DNA of 64,000 nucleotides from Sphingomonas sp. (lineage in GTDB: Bacteria > Pseudomonadota > Alphaproteobacteria > Sphingomonadales > Sphingomonadaceae): positions 558,001-622,000 of the forward strand of contig NZ_JANINP010000006.1 in NCBI RefSeq assembly GCF_024508665.1, written 5' to 3'. The notes under the pieces are model-generated. The model saw nothing but the letters and a program-made list of their open reading frames with translations, had not been told where the DNA came from and made no database searches. Positions 8,218 through 16,247 of the stretch are shown one piece after another; the stretch's first letter is position 1; each line of letters begins with the position of its first letter. Position numbers and translations under genes: made by a program.

Positions 8218-8565
8218 CTAAATCCCGTGCGCCGCCCGGCTGTCCCCCGGCGCTTCCTGCCGCTCCGCCATCCCATAGTCCCGCAGCACTCGCGCCACCC
8301 TCAGCCTGTACTCCGCGAACACGCCGCCACGCCCCGCCGCCTGCGCGCGGCGATGGTCCCCGGTGTTGCGCCACGCCGCTACCGCCGCTTCGTCACGGAA
8401 GAAGCTCAGCGACAGCATCTTGCCCGGATTGGTCAAGCTCTCGAACCGCTCGACCGAGATGAACCCGTCGATCGCCTCCAGTTCGGGCTTCAGTCGCGCG
8501 GCGATGTCGAGATAGGTGTCGCGCTGCCCCTCGGCGGGTTCGACCTCGAAGATCACCGCGATCAT
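8218..8565 (-). CDS. Antibiotic biosynthesis monooxygenase-type (ABM) small protein
   Basis: The product has 115 residues: MIAVIFEVEPAEGQ, a central segment AIDGFISVERFESL, and LSLSFFRDEAAVAAWRN, which together form the dimeric ferredoxin-like ABM fold. Family members include cofactor-free monooxygenases and heme-degrading enzymes, and the substrate cannot be read here. The ATG at 8565 overlaps the end of the NIPSNAP gene by ATGA; the open frame continues upstream only as a shadow of that gene. It is probably controlled by the divergent ArsR regulator at 8939. Confidence 0.8.
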   Translation of the reverse strand: MIAVIFEVEPAEGQRDTYLDIAARLKPELEAIDGFISVERFESLTNPGKMLSLSFFRDEAAVAAWRNTGDHRRAQAAGRGGVFAEYRLRVARVLRDYGMAERQEAPGDSRAAHGI

Positions 8566-8867
8566 CGGTCTACCCTGGTCAGGAACAGGCGGTCCTCGCG
8601 GCGGATGAAGCGCTCGCCTTGCGCGAAGGCGAAATTCTTGCGGCCGAGCGGATGGTCCTTGAGCCGCGCGCGATACGCTTCGTATTCGGCCAGACTCTCG
8701 ATGGTGTAGACGCCATAAGCCGTCGTCGCCGATCCCTCGTGCGGGGCGAAATAGCCGATCAGATCGGCGCCGCACTCGGGGATCGCCTGGCCCCAAATGC
8801 GGGCATAATCGACGAAGGGGTCGCGGCCCCATGGCTCGATATCGTAGCGGATGAAGCAGGTGATCAT
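8562..8867 (-). CDS. NIPSNAP family protein
   Basis: This 101-residue protein begins MITCFIRYDIEPW and contains a FAPHEGSATTAYGVYTIESL segment, the alpha+beta barrel pattern of NIPSNAP proteins. Their biochemical role is unsettled. GGAGA lies 7 bases before the chosen ATG at 8867; the upstream ATG at 8894 lacks one. It is coupled to the ABM gene and divergent from an ArsR-type regulator 71 bases away, so the three probably form one regulated unit. Confidence 0.8.
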   Translation of the reverse strand: MITCFIRYDIEPWGRDPFVDYARIWGQAIPECGADLIGYFAPHEGSATTAYGVYTIESLAEYEAYRARLKDHPLGRKNFAFAQGERFIRREDRLFLTRVDR

Positions 8868-8916
8868 TCGGTCTTCTCCAAAGTGTGCGGGCACTTTAGC
8901 GATTCCGGCGGCGGCG

Positions 8917-8940
8917 ATGGTTCGGTACAGATCGAACCAT
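8917..8940. promoter_or_regulatory. Perfect 8-bp inverted repeat, candidate ArsR operator
   Basis: ATGGTTCG and CGAACCAT flank an 8-base spacer, and the right arm overlaps the ATG of the regulator gene at 8939. It sits in the 71-base gap between the NIPSNAP gene and the regulator, where an autoregulatory operator would be expected. Confidence 0.55.
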
Positions 8941-9595
8941 GAGAGAAGGCCCCTATATCGCCGAAATCGCCGCGCTGATCGGCGACCCCGCGCGCACCAA
9001 CATGCTGACCGCGCTGATGGACGGGCGCGCGCTGACGGTGAGCGAGCTGGCGCAGGTCGCGGGCATCACCTTGCCGACCGCCAGCGGGCATATCGCGCGA
9101 ATGGAGACCGCCGGGCTGCTCGCCGCGGAGAAACAGGGGCGACATCGCTATTTGCGGCTGTCGGGGCCGGACGTGGCCACCGCGATCGAGGCGCTGATGG
9201 AATTGGCGCAGCGCACCGGCGCGGTCAGACTGCGCACGGGGCCGCGCGACCCCGCGCTGCGCGAGGCGCGGGTGTGCTACGACCATCTCGCTGGCGCGCG
9301 CGCGGTGGCGGTGGCGGCGAAACTCGCGGACGCGGGGATGATGGTCGACCACGGCCTGACCGATGCCGGCCGCTTGTGGTTCGCCGAGCGCGGCTTCGTG
9401 CGCGGGGATGGGCGGCGGCCCTTCTGCCGCACGTGCCTCGACTGGAGCGAGCGGCGGCATCATCTTGGCGGCGCGCTCGGCGCGCAGATATTGAGCCGCG
9501 CGCTCGACGAGGGCTGGGCGCGGCGCGGCGAGGGCAGGGTAATCGATTTTGGCCAGCGCGGCGCGGCGGCATTCGACCGGCTGTTCGGGCTTTAG
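8939..9595 (+). CDS. ArsR-family winged-helix regulator with C-terminal effector region
   Basis: The 218-residue protein has an ArsR winged helix in residues 1-90, with ALIGDPARTNMLTALMDG and the recognition region ITLPTASGHIARMETAGLL. A longer C-terminal part contains GDGRRPFCRTCLDWSERRHH. No paired-cysteine metal site is seen in the helix-turn-helix, so an organic ligand or stress signal is more likely. It is divergent from the NIPSNAP-ABM pair, and its start lies inside an 8-bp dyad. Confidence 0.85.
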   Translation: MREGPYIAEIAALIGDPARTNMLTALMDGRALTVSELAQVAGITLPTASGHIARMETAGLLAAEKQGRHRYLRLSGPDVATAIEALMELAQRTGAVRLRTGPRDPALREARVCYDHLAGARAVAVAAKLADAGMMVDHGLTDAGRLWFAERGFVRGDGRRPFCRTCLDWSERRHHLGGALGAQILSRALDEGWARRGEGRVIDFGQRGAAAFDRLFGL

Positions 9596-9620
9596 GGTGT
9601 CGACATTCAGCTTTCGAACT

Positions 9621-9773
9621 CCCCTCCCTGCTTGAAGGGAGGGGCTGGGGGTGGGTGCGCGCGTCTGCGCGCCCAAGAGACTCATGGACCTGTCGGCAAA
9701 CAGCACCGGACGAGGCATCGAGCCTCGCCCGGCGCTCAACCCACCCCTTGATCCCCTCCCTTGCAGGGAGGGG
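9621..9773. repeat. REP-like paired hairpin, diverged family A copy
   Basis: CCCCTCCCTGCTTGAAGGGAGGGG at the left and CCCCTCCCTTGCAGGGAGGGG at the right enclose about 108 bases that contain a further inverted stretch (GTGGGT...ACCCAC). It fills the gap between convergent genes and may end transcription from both sides. Confidence 0.65.
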
Positions 9774-9795
9774 AGAATCGCAGCGTCGATACGTC

Positions 9796-10452
9796 CTAAA
9801 TCCCGGCAACCCTTCGTAGTGCCGCCGTGTCGAGTACGCGCAACGACCGATATCCCGGCGCCACCCAGCCGCGTTCCGCCAGCGCCAGGATGTGCCCGCT
9901 CGCCGATTTCCGGCTGAGCCCGCACATTTCGGCGAGATCGGCTTGCGTCGCGGGGACCTCACCCTTGTCGTCGGCCAGTTGCGCCAGCCGTGCCGCGACG
10001 CGCTCGCGCGGCGACAGGCAGAGGTTGAGCGCGGCGTTGTGCACCGCGACGTCGAGCTGATCGTAGAGCAAGGCCATCGTCGCCGGCCACGCGCCCGGCT
10101 GGCGCGCCGCGATCCCTGGCAAGGCGGCGTCTGGTATCAACAGCACGCGCGCCGCGCGCTGCGCACGCGCCGTTACGATCCGCCGTCCGCCGCCGAAGCG
10201 CCGCGACTGGCCGATCGCCTGACCCGGACCCGCCAGCCCGATCAGCACGTCGCGGTCGGGACCGACGCTCGCTTCCAGCCGCAGCACGCCCTCGACCACC
10301 AGGCACAGCCCGGGTTCCTCGTCGCCTTCGGAATAGATCCATTGCCCGGCATCGAGCGCGACGACGCGCCCCGCGGCGATCAGTTCGGCAGCGAGCGCGG
10401 GGTCGAGCGTGGCAAACCAGCGGCCGCGGCGCAGGACTTCCAGGGATTCCAT
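9796..10452 (-). CDS. Crp/Fnr family transcription regulator
   Basis: The 218-residue protein has a cyclic-nucleotide-binding-type beta-roll in residues 10-120 (LDAGQWIYSEGDEEPGLCLV) and a C-terminal winged helix (TQADLAEMCGLSRKSASGHI). No N-terminal cysteine cluster for a [4Fe-4S] centre is visible, so it is not a classic oxygen-sensing Fnr. It is transcribed away from a TauD dioxygenase, with a perfect 24-bp palindrome in the short space between them, so it probably controls itself and that gene. Confidence 0.87.
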   Translation of the reverse strand: MESLEVLRRGRWFATLDPALAAELIAAGRVVALDAGQWIYSEGDEEPGLCLVVEGVLRLEASVGPDRDVLIGLAGPGQAIGQSRRFGGGRRIVTARAQRAARVLLIPDAALPGIAARQPGAWPATMALLYDQLDVAVHNAALNLCLSPRERVAARLAQLADDKGEVPATQADLAEMCGLSRKSASGHILALAERGWVAPGYRSLRVLDTAALRRVAGI

Positions 10453-10456
10453 CGCT

Positions 10457-10480
10457 CAATTGCTACGATCGTAGCAATTG
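10457..10480. promoter_or_regulatory. Perfect 24-bp palindrome, candidate Crp/Fnr-family operator
   Basis: All 24 bases are self-complementary, with the core TTGCTACGATCGTAGCAA. It begins 5 bases from the regulator start codon and ends 45 bases before the tauD-like start, so one bound dimer could act on both promoters. The form (TTGC...GCAA) fits the Crp/Fnr site type without being a standard Fnr box. Confidence 0.75.
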
Positions 10481-10524
10481 GGCCGCAAGCCGTCCGGTAA
10501 TTGGATCGGCGAAGGAGAGGACAT

Positions 10525-11355
10525 ATGACCATCCAGATTCGTCCGATCGCCGATCATTGCGGCGCCGAAGCCAGCGGCATCGATCTGCGGGACCTCGACG
10601 ACAGCGGTATCGACGCGCTCAAGGCGGCGGTCGCGGAACGTGGCGTGTTATTCGTCCGCGACCAGGAGCTGACGCCCGAGGATCACATCGCCTTCGCGCG
10701 GCGCTGGGGCACGATCGACATCAACAATTACTTTCCCGCGAATGGCGGCCATCCCGAGATCGCCGAGGTGCGCAAGGCGGAAACCCAGACCACCAATATC
10801 GGCGGCGGCTGGCATACCGATCACAGCTATGACCAGGTGCCGGCGATGGGATCGATCCTGCTGGCGCGCGAAACTCCGCCGACCGGCGGCGACACGCTGT
10901 TTTCCAGCCTCGGGGCGGCCTATGACTCGCTGTCGGATGGGCTGAAGGCGACGCTCGAGGGCCTGCGCGCGGTGCATTCGGCCGACCACATTTACGGCCA
11001 TGACGGCATTTACGCGAAGACCGACCAAGCCGCCGATCTCAAGGGCCACGACGTCCACGCCGCCGCGGTCCATCCGGCGGTGATCCGTCACCCGGTGACG
11101 GGCCGCAAGATCCTCTACGTCAATCCGGCCTTCACGCTCCATTTCGAAGGCTGGACGCGCGAGGAGAGCATGCCGCTGCTCCAATATCTCTACAGCGTCG
11201 GGATGAAGCCCGAATTCCAATGCCGTCTGCAATGGGCGCCCGGCTCGCTCGCGATCTGGGACAATCGCTCGACCTGGCACTGCGCAATGAACGACTATCA
11301 GGGGCACCGCCGGCTGATGCACCGGATCACGATTTCGGGAGTGGCGCTGTCGTAG
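10525..11355 (+). CDS. TauD/TfdA family Fe(II)/2-oxoglutarate dioxygenase
   Basis: The 276-residue enzyme shows the family's iron site: WHTD (the HxD pair, about residue 95) and a distal His in IWDNRSTWHCAMND, followed by RRLMHRITI with the 2-oxoglutarate-binding Arg. The family hydroxylates taurine, alkyl sulfates, phenoxyacetates and similar compounds; the substrate cannot be told from sequence. The ATG at 10525 has GAAGGAGAGG in front. Control by the divergent Crp/Fnr protein is likely. Confidence 0.88.
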   Translation: MTIQIRPIADHCGAEASGIDLRDLDDSGIDALKAAVAERGVLFVRDQELTPEDHIAFARRWGTIDINNYFPANGGHPEIAEVRKAETQTTNIGGGWHTDHSYDQVPAMGSILLARETPPTGGDTLFSSLGAAYDSLSDGLKATLEGLRAVHSADHIYGHDGIYAKTDQAADLKGHDVHAAAVHPAVIRHPVTGRKILYVNPAFTLHFEGWTREESMPLLQYLYSVGMKPEFQCRLQWAPGSLAIWDNRSTWHCAMNDYQGHRRLMHRITISGVALS

Positions 11356-11362
11356 CGGACGG

Positions 11363-11387
11363 CCTGGATTTGCCTGCGGCAAATCCA
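11363..11387. terminator. Hairpin after the dioxygenase gene
   Basis: CTGGATTTGCC pairs perfectly with GGCAAATCCAG across a 3-base loop. Further stems follow at 11409-11427 and 11462-11479 before the REP-like repeat. There is no strong T-tract, so it may be a weak or factor-dependent terminator. Confidence 0.5.
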
Positions 11388-11479
11388 GGACTCGTCACGT
11401 CGGGCAGCGGACCGGCGTAGCCGGTCCGTCTGACGGCGTGGCAGCACGGTGGAGCGGCGATAAGAGCCTTTCGGCTCTT

Positions 11480-11573
11480 CCCCTCCCGTTTGCGGGAGGG
11501 GCTAGGGGAGGGCGTGTTCAACGGGCGGAGGGATAACAGACCCTCCCCCAACCCCTCCCGCAGGCGGGAGGGG
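11480..11573. repeat. REP-like paired hairpin, family A, copy 2
   Basis: It has the same architecture as 1139-1224: CCCCTCCCGTTTGCGGGAGGGG, a core starting CTAGGGGAGGGCGTGTTC, and CCCCTCCCGCAGGCGGGAGGGG. It lies between the ends of the convergent dioxygenase and glutathione reductase genes. Confidence 0.8.
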
Positions 11574-11588
11574 AGTTTGCCCCGCCTC

Positions 11589-12938
11589 CTACTTCATCAG
11601 CACCAGTTCCTCCGCCATTGTCGGATGCAGCGCCACGGTCTGGTCGAACGCGTCCTTGGTCAGGCCGGCCTTTACCGCGACCGCGGCGGCCTGCAGGATT
11701 TCCGCCGCCTCGGGGCCGATCATGTGGATGCCGAGGATCTTGTTGGTCTCGCCGTCGCAGATCATCTTGTAGAGCGCGCGCTCGTTGCGGCCGGCCAGCA
11801 CGTTCTTCATCGGGCGGAAGTCGCTGACATAGACTTTGACCGATCCGTATTTCTGCTTGGCCTGGCTCTCGGTCAGGCCGACGCCGGCCATTTGCGGATG
11901 GCTGAACACGGCGGCGGGGACGCAATGATAATCGACACGGGTCGGCTTGTTGCCGAAGATCGTATCGGCAAACGCCTGGCCTTCGCGGATCGCGACCGGG
12001 GTCAGCTGGATGCGGTCGGTGACGTCGCCGACCGCGAAGATGCTGGGGACGCTCGAGCGATTGTCATCGTCGACCCGGATCGCGCCTTTCTCGTTGAGCT
12101 CGACACCCGCCGCATCGAGCCCGAGATTCTCGGTATTCGGCACGCGGCCGGTCGCGAACATTACGCAATCGACCTCGATCGGCGCGTGGTTCGACATCGA
12201 GACCTTGAGCGAGCCATCCGCCTGCTTCTCGATCCCTTCGAACTTGGCGTTGAAGCGGAAATCGATCCCCTTCATCATGCTGATCTGGAGCAGGCGGTCG
12301 CGGATCTGCTCGTCATAGCCGCGCAATATCTGGTCGCTGCGGTTGATCAGCGTCACCTTGGCGCCGAATTCGTGGAAGATGCCGGCGAACTCGTTGGCGA
12401 TATAGCCGGCGCCCGCGATCAGGATGCGCTTGGGAACGCTTTCCAGATGGAACGCCTCGTTCGAGGTGATGCCATATTCATGGCCGGGGCAGGTCGGGAT
12501 GTGCGGCCGCGCGCCGGTCGCGATCAAGATGTACTTGGAGGTGACCTCGCGGCCCGATGCCAAGCGGATCGAATTGGGGCCGGTCAGCTCGGCGCGCTCG
12601 TTGATCACCTCGACCTTATGGTTGTCGAGCGTGGTGTTGTACGCCTTGCTGATGCGGTCGACTTCCTCGAACACGTTGCCGGTCAGCGTCTTCCAGTCGA
12701 ACTTGCAATCGGCCGGCACGTCCCAACCGAAGCGCCGCGCGTCCATCAAATCCTCGGCGAAATGCGCGCCATAGACGAGCAATTTCTTGGGCACGCAGCC
12801 GCGGATCACGCAAGTGCCGCCGACGCGATATTCCTCCGCCGCCGCGACTCGCGCGCCATGCGCCGCCGCGACCCGCGCCGCGCGCGTGCCGCCGGATCCG
12901 ATACCGATGACGAACAGGTCGTAGTCGTAGTCAGTCAT
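11589..12938 (-). CDS. gor: Glutathione-disulfide reductase
   Basis: The 449-residue flavoprotein has the FAD motif GIGSGGTRAAR near the N terminus, the redox-active disulfide in GGTCVIRGCVPKK, an NADPH-binding GAGYIANEFAGIF segment, and the C-terminal HPTMAEE His-Glu pair. The arrangement is that of glutathione reductase, which keeps glutathione reduced with NADPH. The ATG at 12938 is preferred over the in-frame GTG at 12956, which falls inside a repeat. pgi lies upstream on the same strand beyond that repeat. Confidence 0.92.
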   Translation of the reverse strand: MTDYDYDLFVIGIGSGGTRAARVAAAHGARVAAAEEYRVGGTCVIRGCVPKKLLVYGAHFAEDLMDARRFGWDVPADCKFDWKTLTGNVFEEVDRISKAYNTTLDNHKVEVINERAELTGPNSIRLASGREVTSKYILIATGARPHIPTCPGHEYGITSNEAFHLESVPKRILIAGAGYIANEFAGIFHEFGAKVTLINRSDQILRGYDEQIRDRLLQISMMKGIDFRFNAKFEGIEKQADGSLKVSMSNHAPIEVDCVMFATGRVPNTENLGLDAAGVELNEKGAIRVDDDNRSSVPSIFAVGDVTDRIQLTPVAIREGQAFADTIFGNKPTRVDYHCVPAAVFSHPQMAGVGLTESQAKQKYGSVKVYVSDFRPMKNVLAGRNERALYKMICDGETNKILGIHMIGPEAAEILQAAAVAVKAGLTKDAFDQTVALHPTMAEELVLMK

Positions 12939-12950
12939 GTCTTTTCCAAT

Positions 12951-13023
12951 CGTCACCCCAGCGAAAGCTGGGGTCTCGTGCCGAATTTCCCCGCCTGAGA
13001 TCCCAGCTTTCGCTGGGATGACG
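12951..13023. repeat. Intergenic inverted repeat, family B, copy 1
   Basis: CGTCACCCCAGCGAAAGCTG at the left and CCCAGCTTTCGCTGGGATGACG at the right form both local hairpins and a long-range inverted repeat. The second copy lies at 17153-17228. This type of CACCCCAGCGAAAGCTGGGG repeat is common between genes in sphingomonads. Confidence 0.85.
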
Positions 13024-13028
13024 GGCTG

Positions 13029-14519
13029 TTAGCCAAATGCCCGCTTGATCAGGTCGGCGGTCGACACGTCGAAATCGCCCTCGCCCTTGGCGGCGGCTTT
13101 GGCCATTTCCTTGCCGAGCTCGACGCCGAACTGGTCGAACGAATTGATCCCGAGCAACACGCCCGACACGAACACGCGATGCTCGTGATAGGCGATCAGC
13201 GCGCCAAGGGTGTGCGGATCGAGCACGTCGAGCAGCAGCGTCGTCGACGGCCGGTCGCCGGGATAAGCGCGGGCGAGATCCTCGGGATTCTCGCGTCCCT
13301 TCATCAGCGCGGCGCCTTGCGCGAACATGTTGTTGAGCAGGTTGCGGTGGTGATCCTCGTTAAGCGTATCGGCCTGCTCGATCACGCCGATGAATTCGAG
13401 CGGAACCAGATGCGTGCCCTGGTGGAGCAACTGGAACACCGCATGCTGCTGGTCGGTGCCGACCCCGCCCCAGGTGATCGGCGCGGTCGGCCGGCCGACC
13501 TTCTTGCCGTCGATCGTCGCGCCCTTGCCGTTCGATTCCATTTCGAGCTGCTGGAGATAGGACGGCAGCAACCGCAGCCGCTCGTCATAGCAGAACACGC
13601 CGCGCGTCTCGCAGCCGAAGGCCTGGGTGTAGAGCAGGTCGGCGAAGGCGGCGAGCGCGGGCACATTCTCGTGCAGCGCCGAAAGCCGGAAATGGCGGTC
13701 CATTTCCGCCGCCCCCTCGAGCAGTTCGGAGAAGGCGTCCCAGCCGAGCGCGATCGCCGCCGGAAAACCGATCGACGACCACAAGGAATAGCGTCCGCCG
13801 ACCGTATCGGCGAAGGGCAGGATACGCGTCTCGTCGACGCCCCATTCGATCGCCTTGTCGGGCTCGGCGGTCAGCGCGACGACGCGGCCATAGGGATCCT
13901 CGACCCCACCCGCCTGCATCCACTCGATCACGCTTTCGGCGTTGAGCATCGTCTCGGTCGTGGTGAAGGTCTTGGAGGCGATCGCTAGCAACGTCGCGCT
14001 CGGGTCGAACCGCTTGAACGCCTCCTCGAGCGCGAGCCCGTCGACATTGGATACAATCGCGACGTCGTAGCGGTTCGATTCGCGGCCCAGCGCGTCGACC
14101 AGCAGATCGGGGCCTAGCGCCGAGCCGCCGATGCCGACATGCAGCACGTGGCGGATCGGCCCCAGCGCCTCGCCCTCGATCGCGTCGATCAGCGCGCGCA
14201 TCCGGGCATGGAGGGCCTGCGCCTTGGCGACATCGTCAGCGGAACCTTCGCCGCGCTCCGCGGTATGGGTGACCGCGCGATTCTCGGTGACGTTGATCAC
14301 CTGGCCAGAGAACAACGCCTCGCGCTTGCCGGCCAGGTCGCTTGCCTTGGCCAGTTTCTCGAACGCCTTGATCGCCTCGTCGGTCAGATGGGTCTTCGAC
14401 CAGTCGAAATGGATGCCGGCGACATCGGCCGAATATTTGCCCAGCCGTTCGGGATCGTCGGCGAACAGCTTGGTCAGGGGGATGCGCTTCAGCGCCTCGA
14501 TCTCGCTCCAGTCGGCCAT
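13029..14519 (-). CDS. pgi: Glucose-6-phosphate isomerase
   Basis: The 496-residue protein carries the PGI signatures: LHVGIGGSALGPDLLVDAL, IASKTFTTTETMLNAE, VGGRYSLWSSIGFPAAI, and the C-terminal INSFDQFGVELGKEMAK. It interconverts glucose-6-phosphate and fructose-6-phosphate. AGGAG lies 9 bases before the ATG at 14519; the open frame extends further upstream without a plausible start. It is divergent from lepB. Confidence 0.95.
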   Translation of the reverse strand: MADWSEIEALKRIPLTKLFADDPERLGKYSADVAGIHFDWSKTHLTDEAIKAFEKLAKASDLAGKREALFSGQVINVTENRAVTHTAERGEGSADDVAKAQALHARMRALIDAIEGEALGPIRHVLHVGIGGSALGPDLLVDALGRESNRYDVAIVSNVDGLALEEAFKRFDPSATLLAIASKTFTTTETMLNAESVIEWMQAGGVEDPYGRVVALTAEPDKAIEWGVDETRILPFADTVGGRYSLWSSIGFPAAIALGWDAFSELLEGAAEMDRHFRLSALHENVPALAAFADLLYTQAFGCETRGVFCYDERLRLLPSYLQQLEMESNGKGATIDGKKVGRPTAPITWGGVGTDQQHAVFQLLHQGTHLVPLEFIGVIEQADTLNEDHHRNLLNNMFAQGAALMKGRENPEDLARAYPGDRPSTTLLLDVLDPHTLGALIAYHEHRVFVSGVLLGINSFDQFGVELGKEMAKAAAKGEGDFDVSTADLIKRAFG

Positions 14520-14650
14520 GCTTATGCGCTCCTTGTTCGACTCCGGGGCCTCAATGGGCGTTCCGGGCGTCCCGTTCAAGGAACCAGGCCGCCGCGCCAC
14601 GGTCATACGTATGCTTGACGCGCGCTGGCTGCATGCGCAAACCGCGCGCC

Positions 14651-15541
14651 ATGACCGATACACCTCAGGCGAGCCCGTCCGACGCCGCGCCCGATCCCGT
14701 TGTGGCATCCGCCGGCACGCCTGCGCCCGCCGTGAAGAAGCCCAAGAAGGAAGAGGATTGGAAGGACACGCTCAGCTTTATCGTCAAGCTGGTCCTCGTC
14801 GTCGTGATCTTCCGCAGCTTCCTGTTCTCGCCTTTCTCGATCCCGTCGCAGTCGATGCTGCCGCGGCTCTATATCGGCGACTATCTGTTCATCTCGAAAT
14901 GGAATTACGGCTATTCCAAGCATTCGCTGCCGTTCAGCGTACCGCTGATCCCGGGGCGCATCTTCGGCCGCAACCCGACTCCGGGCGACGTGGTCGTGTT
15001 CAAGGCGCCGCCAGGCAACGACCAGGATTATATCAAGCGCGTCATCGGCCTGCCCGGTGACACGATCCAGATGCGCCATGGCCAATTGATCCTGAACGGT
15101 GTGGCGGTGCCGAAGGTGCGCGTCGCCGATTTCGTCATTCCGCTCACGCCCAACTATCCGGCCGGCAAGGAATGCCCGGCGGAATTCCAGGCCGCCGACA
15201 GCGCGGGCAAGCCGATCTGCCGCTACATGCAGTTCAAGGAAACCCTGCCCAACGGGGTCAGCTACAATGTGCTCGATCGCGGCGAATTCCCCGATCGCGA
15301 CGATACCGACGTCTATAACGTGCCCGCCGGCCACGTTTTCCTGATGGGCGACAATCGCGACGATTCGGGCGACAGCCGCTTTCCCGCGCAGGAAAATGGC
15401 GCGATCGGCATGGTCCCGCTGGAGAATCTGGAAGGCAAGGCGGTCGTCACCTTCTGGTCGACCGACGGCAATGCGCAATGGCTGCTGCCCTGGACATGGT
15501 TCACCGCGGCGCGCTGGAGCCGGCTGGGACAGGGCTTTTGA
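14651..15541 (+). CDS. lepB: Signal peptidase I
   Basis: The 296-residue protein has an Ala/Pro/Lys-rich cytosolic N terminus and one membrane anchor (about residues 37-55), then the catalytic Ser box IPSQSMLP and the Lys box YIKRVIGLPGD, ending with GHVFLMGDNRDDSGDSR. It removes signal peptides from exported proteins. No clear ribosome site is seen before the ATG at 14651; ATGs at 14615 and 14633 are alternatives. It is followed by rnc and era, a conserved lepB-rnc-era order. Confidence 0.95.
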   Translation: MTDTPQASPSDAAPDPVVASAGTPAPAVKKPKKEEDWKDTLSFIVKLVLVVVIFRSFLFSPFSIPSQSMLPRLYIGDYLFISKWNYGYSKHSLPFSVPLIPGRIFGRNPTPGDVVVFKAPPGNDQDYIKRVIGLPGDTIQMRHGQLILNGVAVPKVRVADFVIPLTPNYPAGKECPAEFQAADSAGKPICRYMQFKETLPNGVSYNVLDRGEFPDRDDTDVYNVPAGHVFLMGDNRDDSGDSRFPAQENGAIGMVPLENLEGKAVVTFWSTDGNAQWLLPWTWFTAARWSRLGQGF

Positions 15542-15569
15542 CCTCTCCCGATAACCGGGGGGCGACATC

Positions 15570-16247
15570 GTGAGCGACAAGGATACCGATCTTGGTAGCT
15601 GGATCGCGGCGACCTTCGGGCGCGCGCCGGCCGATCTCGCCCGGTTCGAGCGGGCGCTGACCCATGGCAGTCAGGCGAGCGCGAATTACGAGCGGCTCGA
15701 GTTTCTAGGCGACCGTGTGCTCGGGCTCGCCATGGCCGAATGGTTGTACGAATTGTTCGCCGATGAGCCGGAAGGCAGCCTGTCGAAACGGCTCAACGCT
15801 TTGGTTACCGGTCCGGTCTGCGCCGCTGTCGCGCGGGAGATCGGCGTTCGGCCGTTCCTCGGTCTCGGCAAGCAGGCACGCGATGATGGCGCCGCCGATA
15901 GCGACAACGTGCTGGGCGACGTGATGGAGGCGCTGATCGGCGCGCTCTATCTCGACGCGGGGTTCGCGCCCGCGCGCGATTTCGTCCGCAAGCACTGGGC
16001 CGATCGGGTCCATGCCGATGCCCGCGCGCCGCAACACCCCAAATCCGCGCTGCAGGAATGGGCCGCCGCGCACAACCGCAAAGCGCCCGCCTACGAAGTC
16101 GTCACGCGATCCGGCCCGCAGCACGCGCCGCGCTTCACCGTCCGCGTGTCGCTTGGCAGCTTCGCCAGTGCCGAAGCCGAAGGATCGAACAAGCAGGAAG
16201 CGGAAACCGCGGCCGCCCGCATGCTCCTCGCCCAGGTGCAGCCATGA
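15570..16247 (+). CDS. rnc: Ribonuclease III
   Basis: The 225-residue protein shows the RNase III signature ERLEFLGDRVLGLAMAEWL, the second catalytic cluster DVMEALIGALYLD, and a C-terminal double-stranded RNA-binding domain (PKSALQEWAAAHNRKAPAYE onward). It processes rRNA precursors and other double-stranded RNA. The start is GTG at 15570. It ends in an ATGA overlap with era. Confidence 0.95.
   Translation: MSDKDTDLGSWIAATFGRAPADLARFERALTHGSQASANYERLEFLGDRVLGLAMAEWLYELFADEPEGSLSKRLNALVTGPVCAAVAREIGVRPFLGLGKQARDDGAADSDNVLGDVMEALIGALYLDAGFAPARDFVRKHWADRVHADARAPQHPKSALQEWAAAHNRKAPAYEVVTRSGPQHAPRFTVRVSLGSFASAEAEGSNKQEAETAAARMLLAQVQP

Noticed and set aside
8218..8832. ABM gene starting far upstream, giving 204 residues
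   Set aside because: The first 89 residues are a frame-shifted reading of the NIPSNAP gene; the ABM fold begins at the ATG at 8565.
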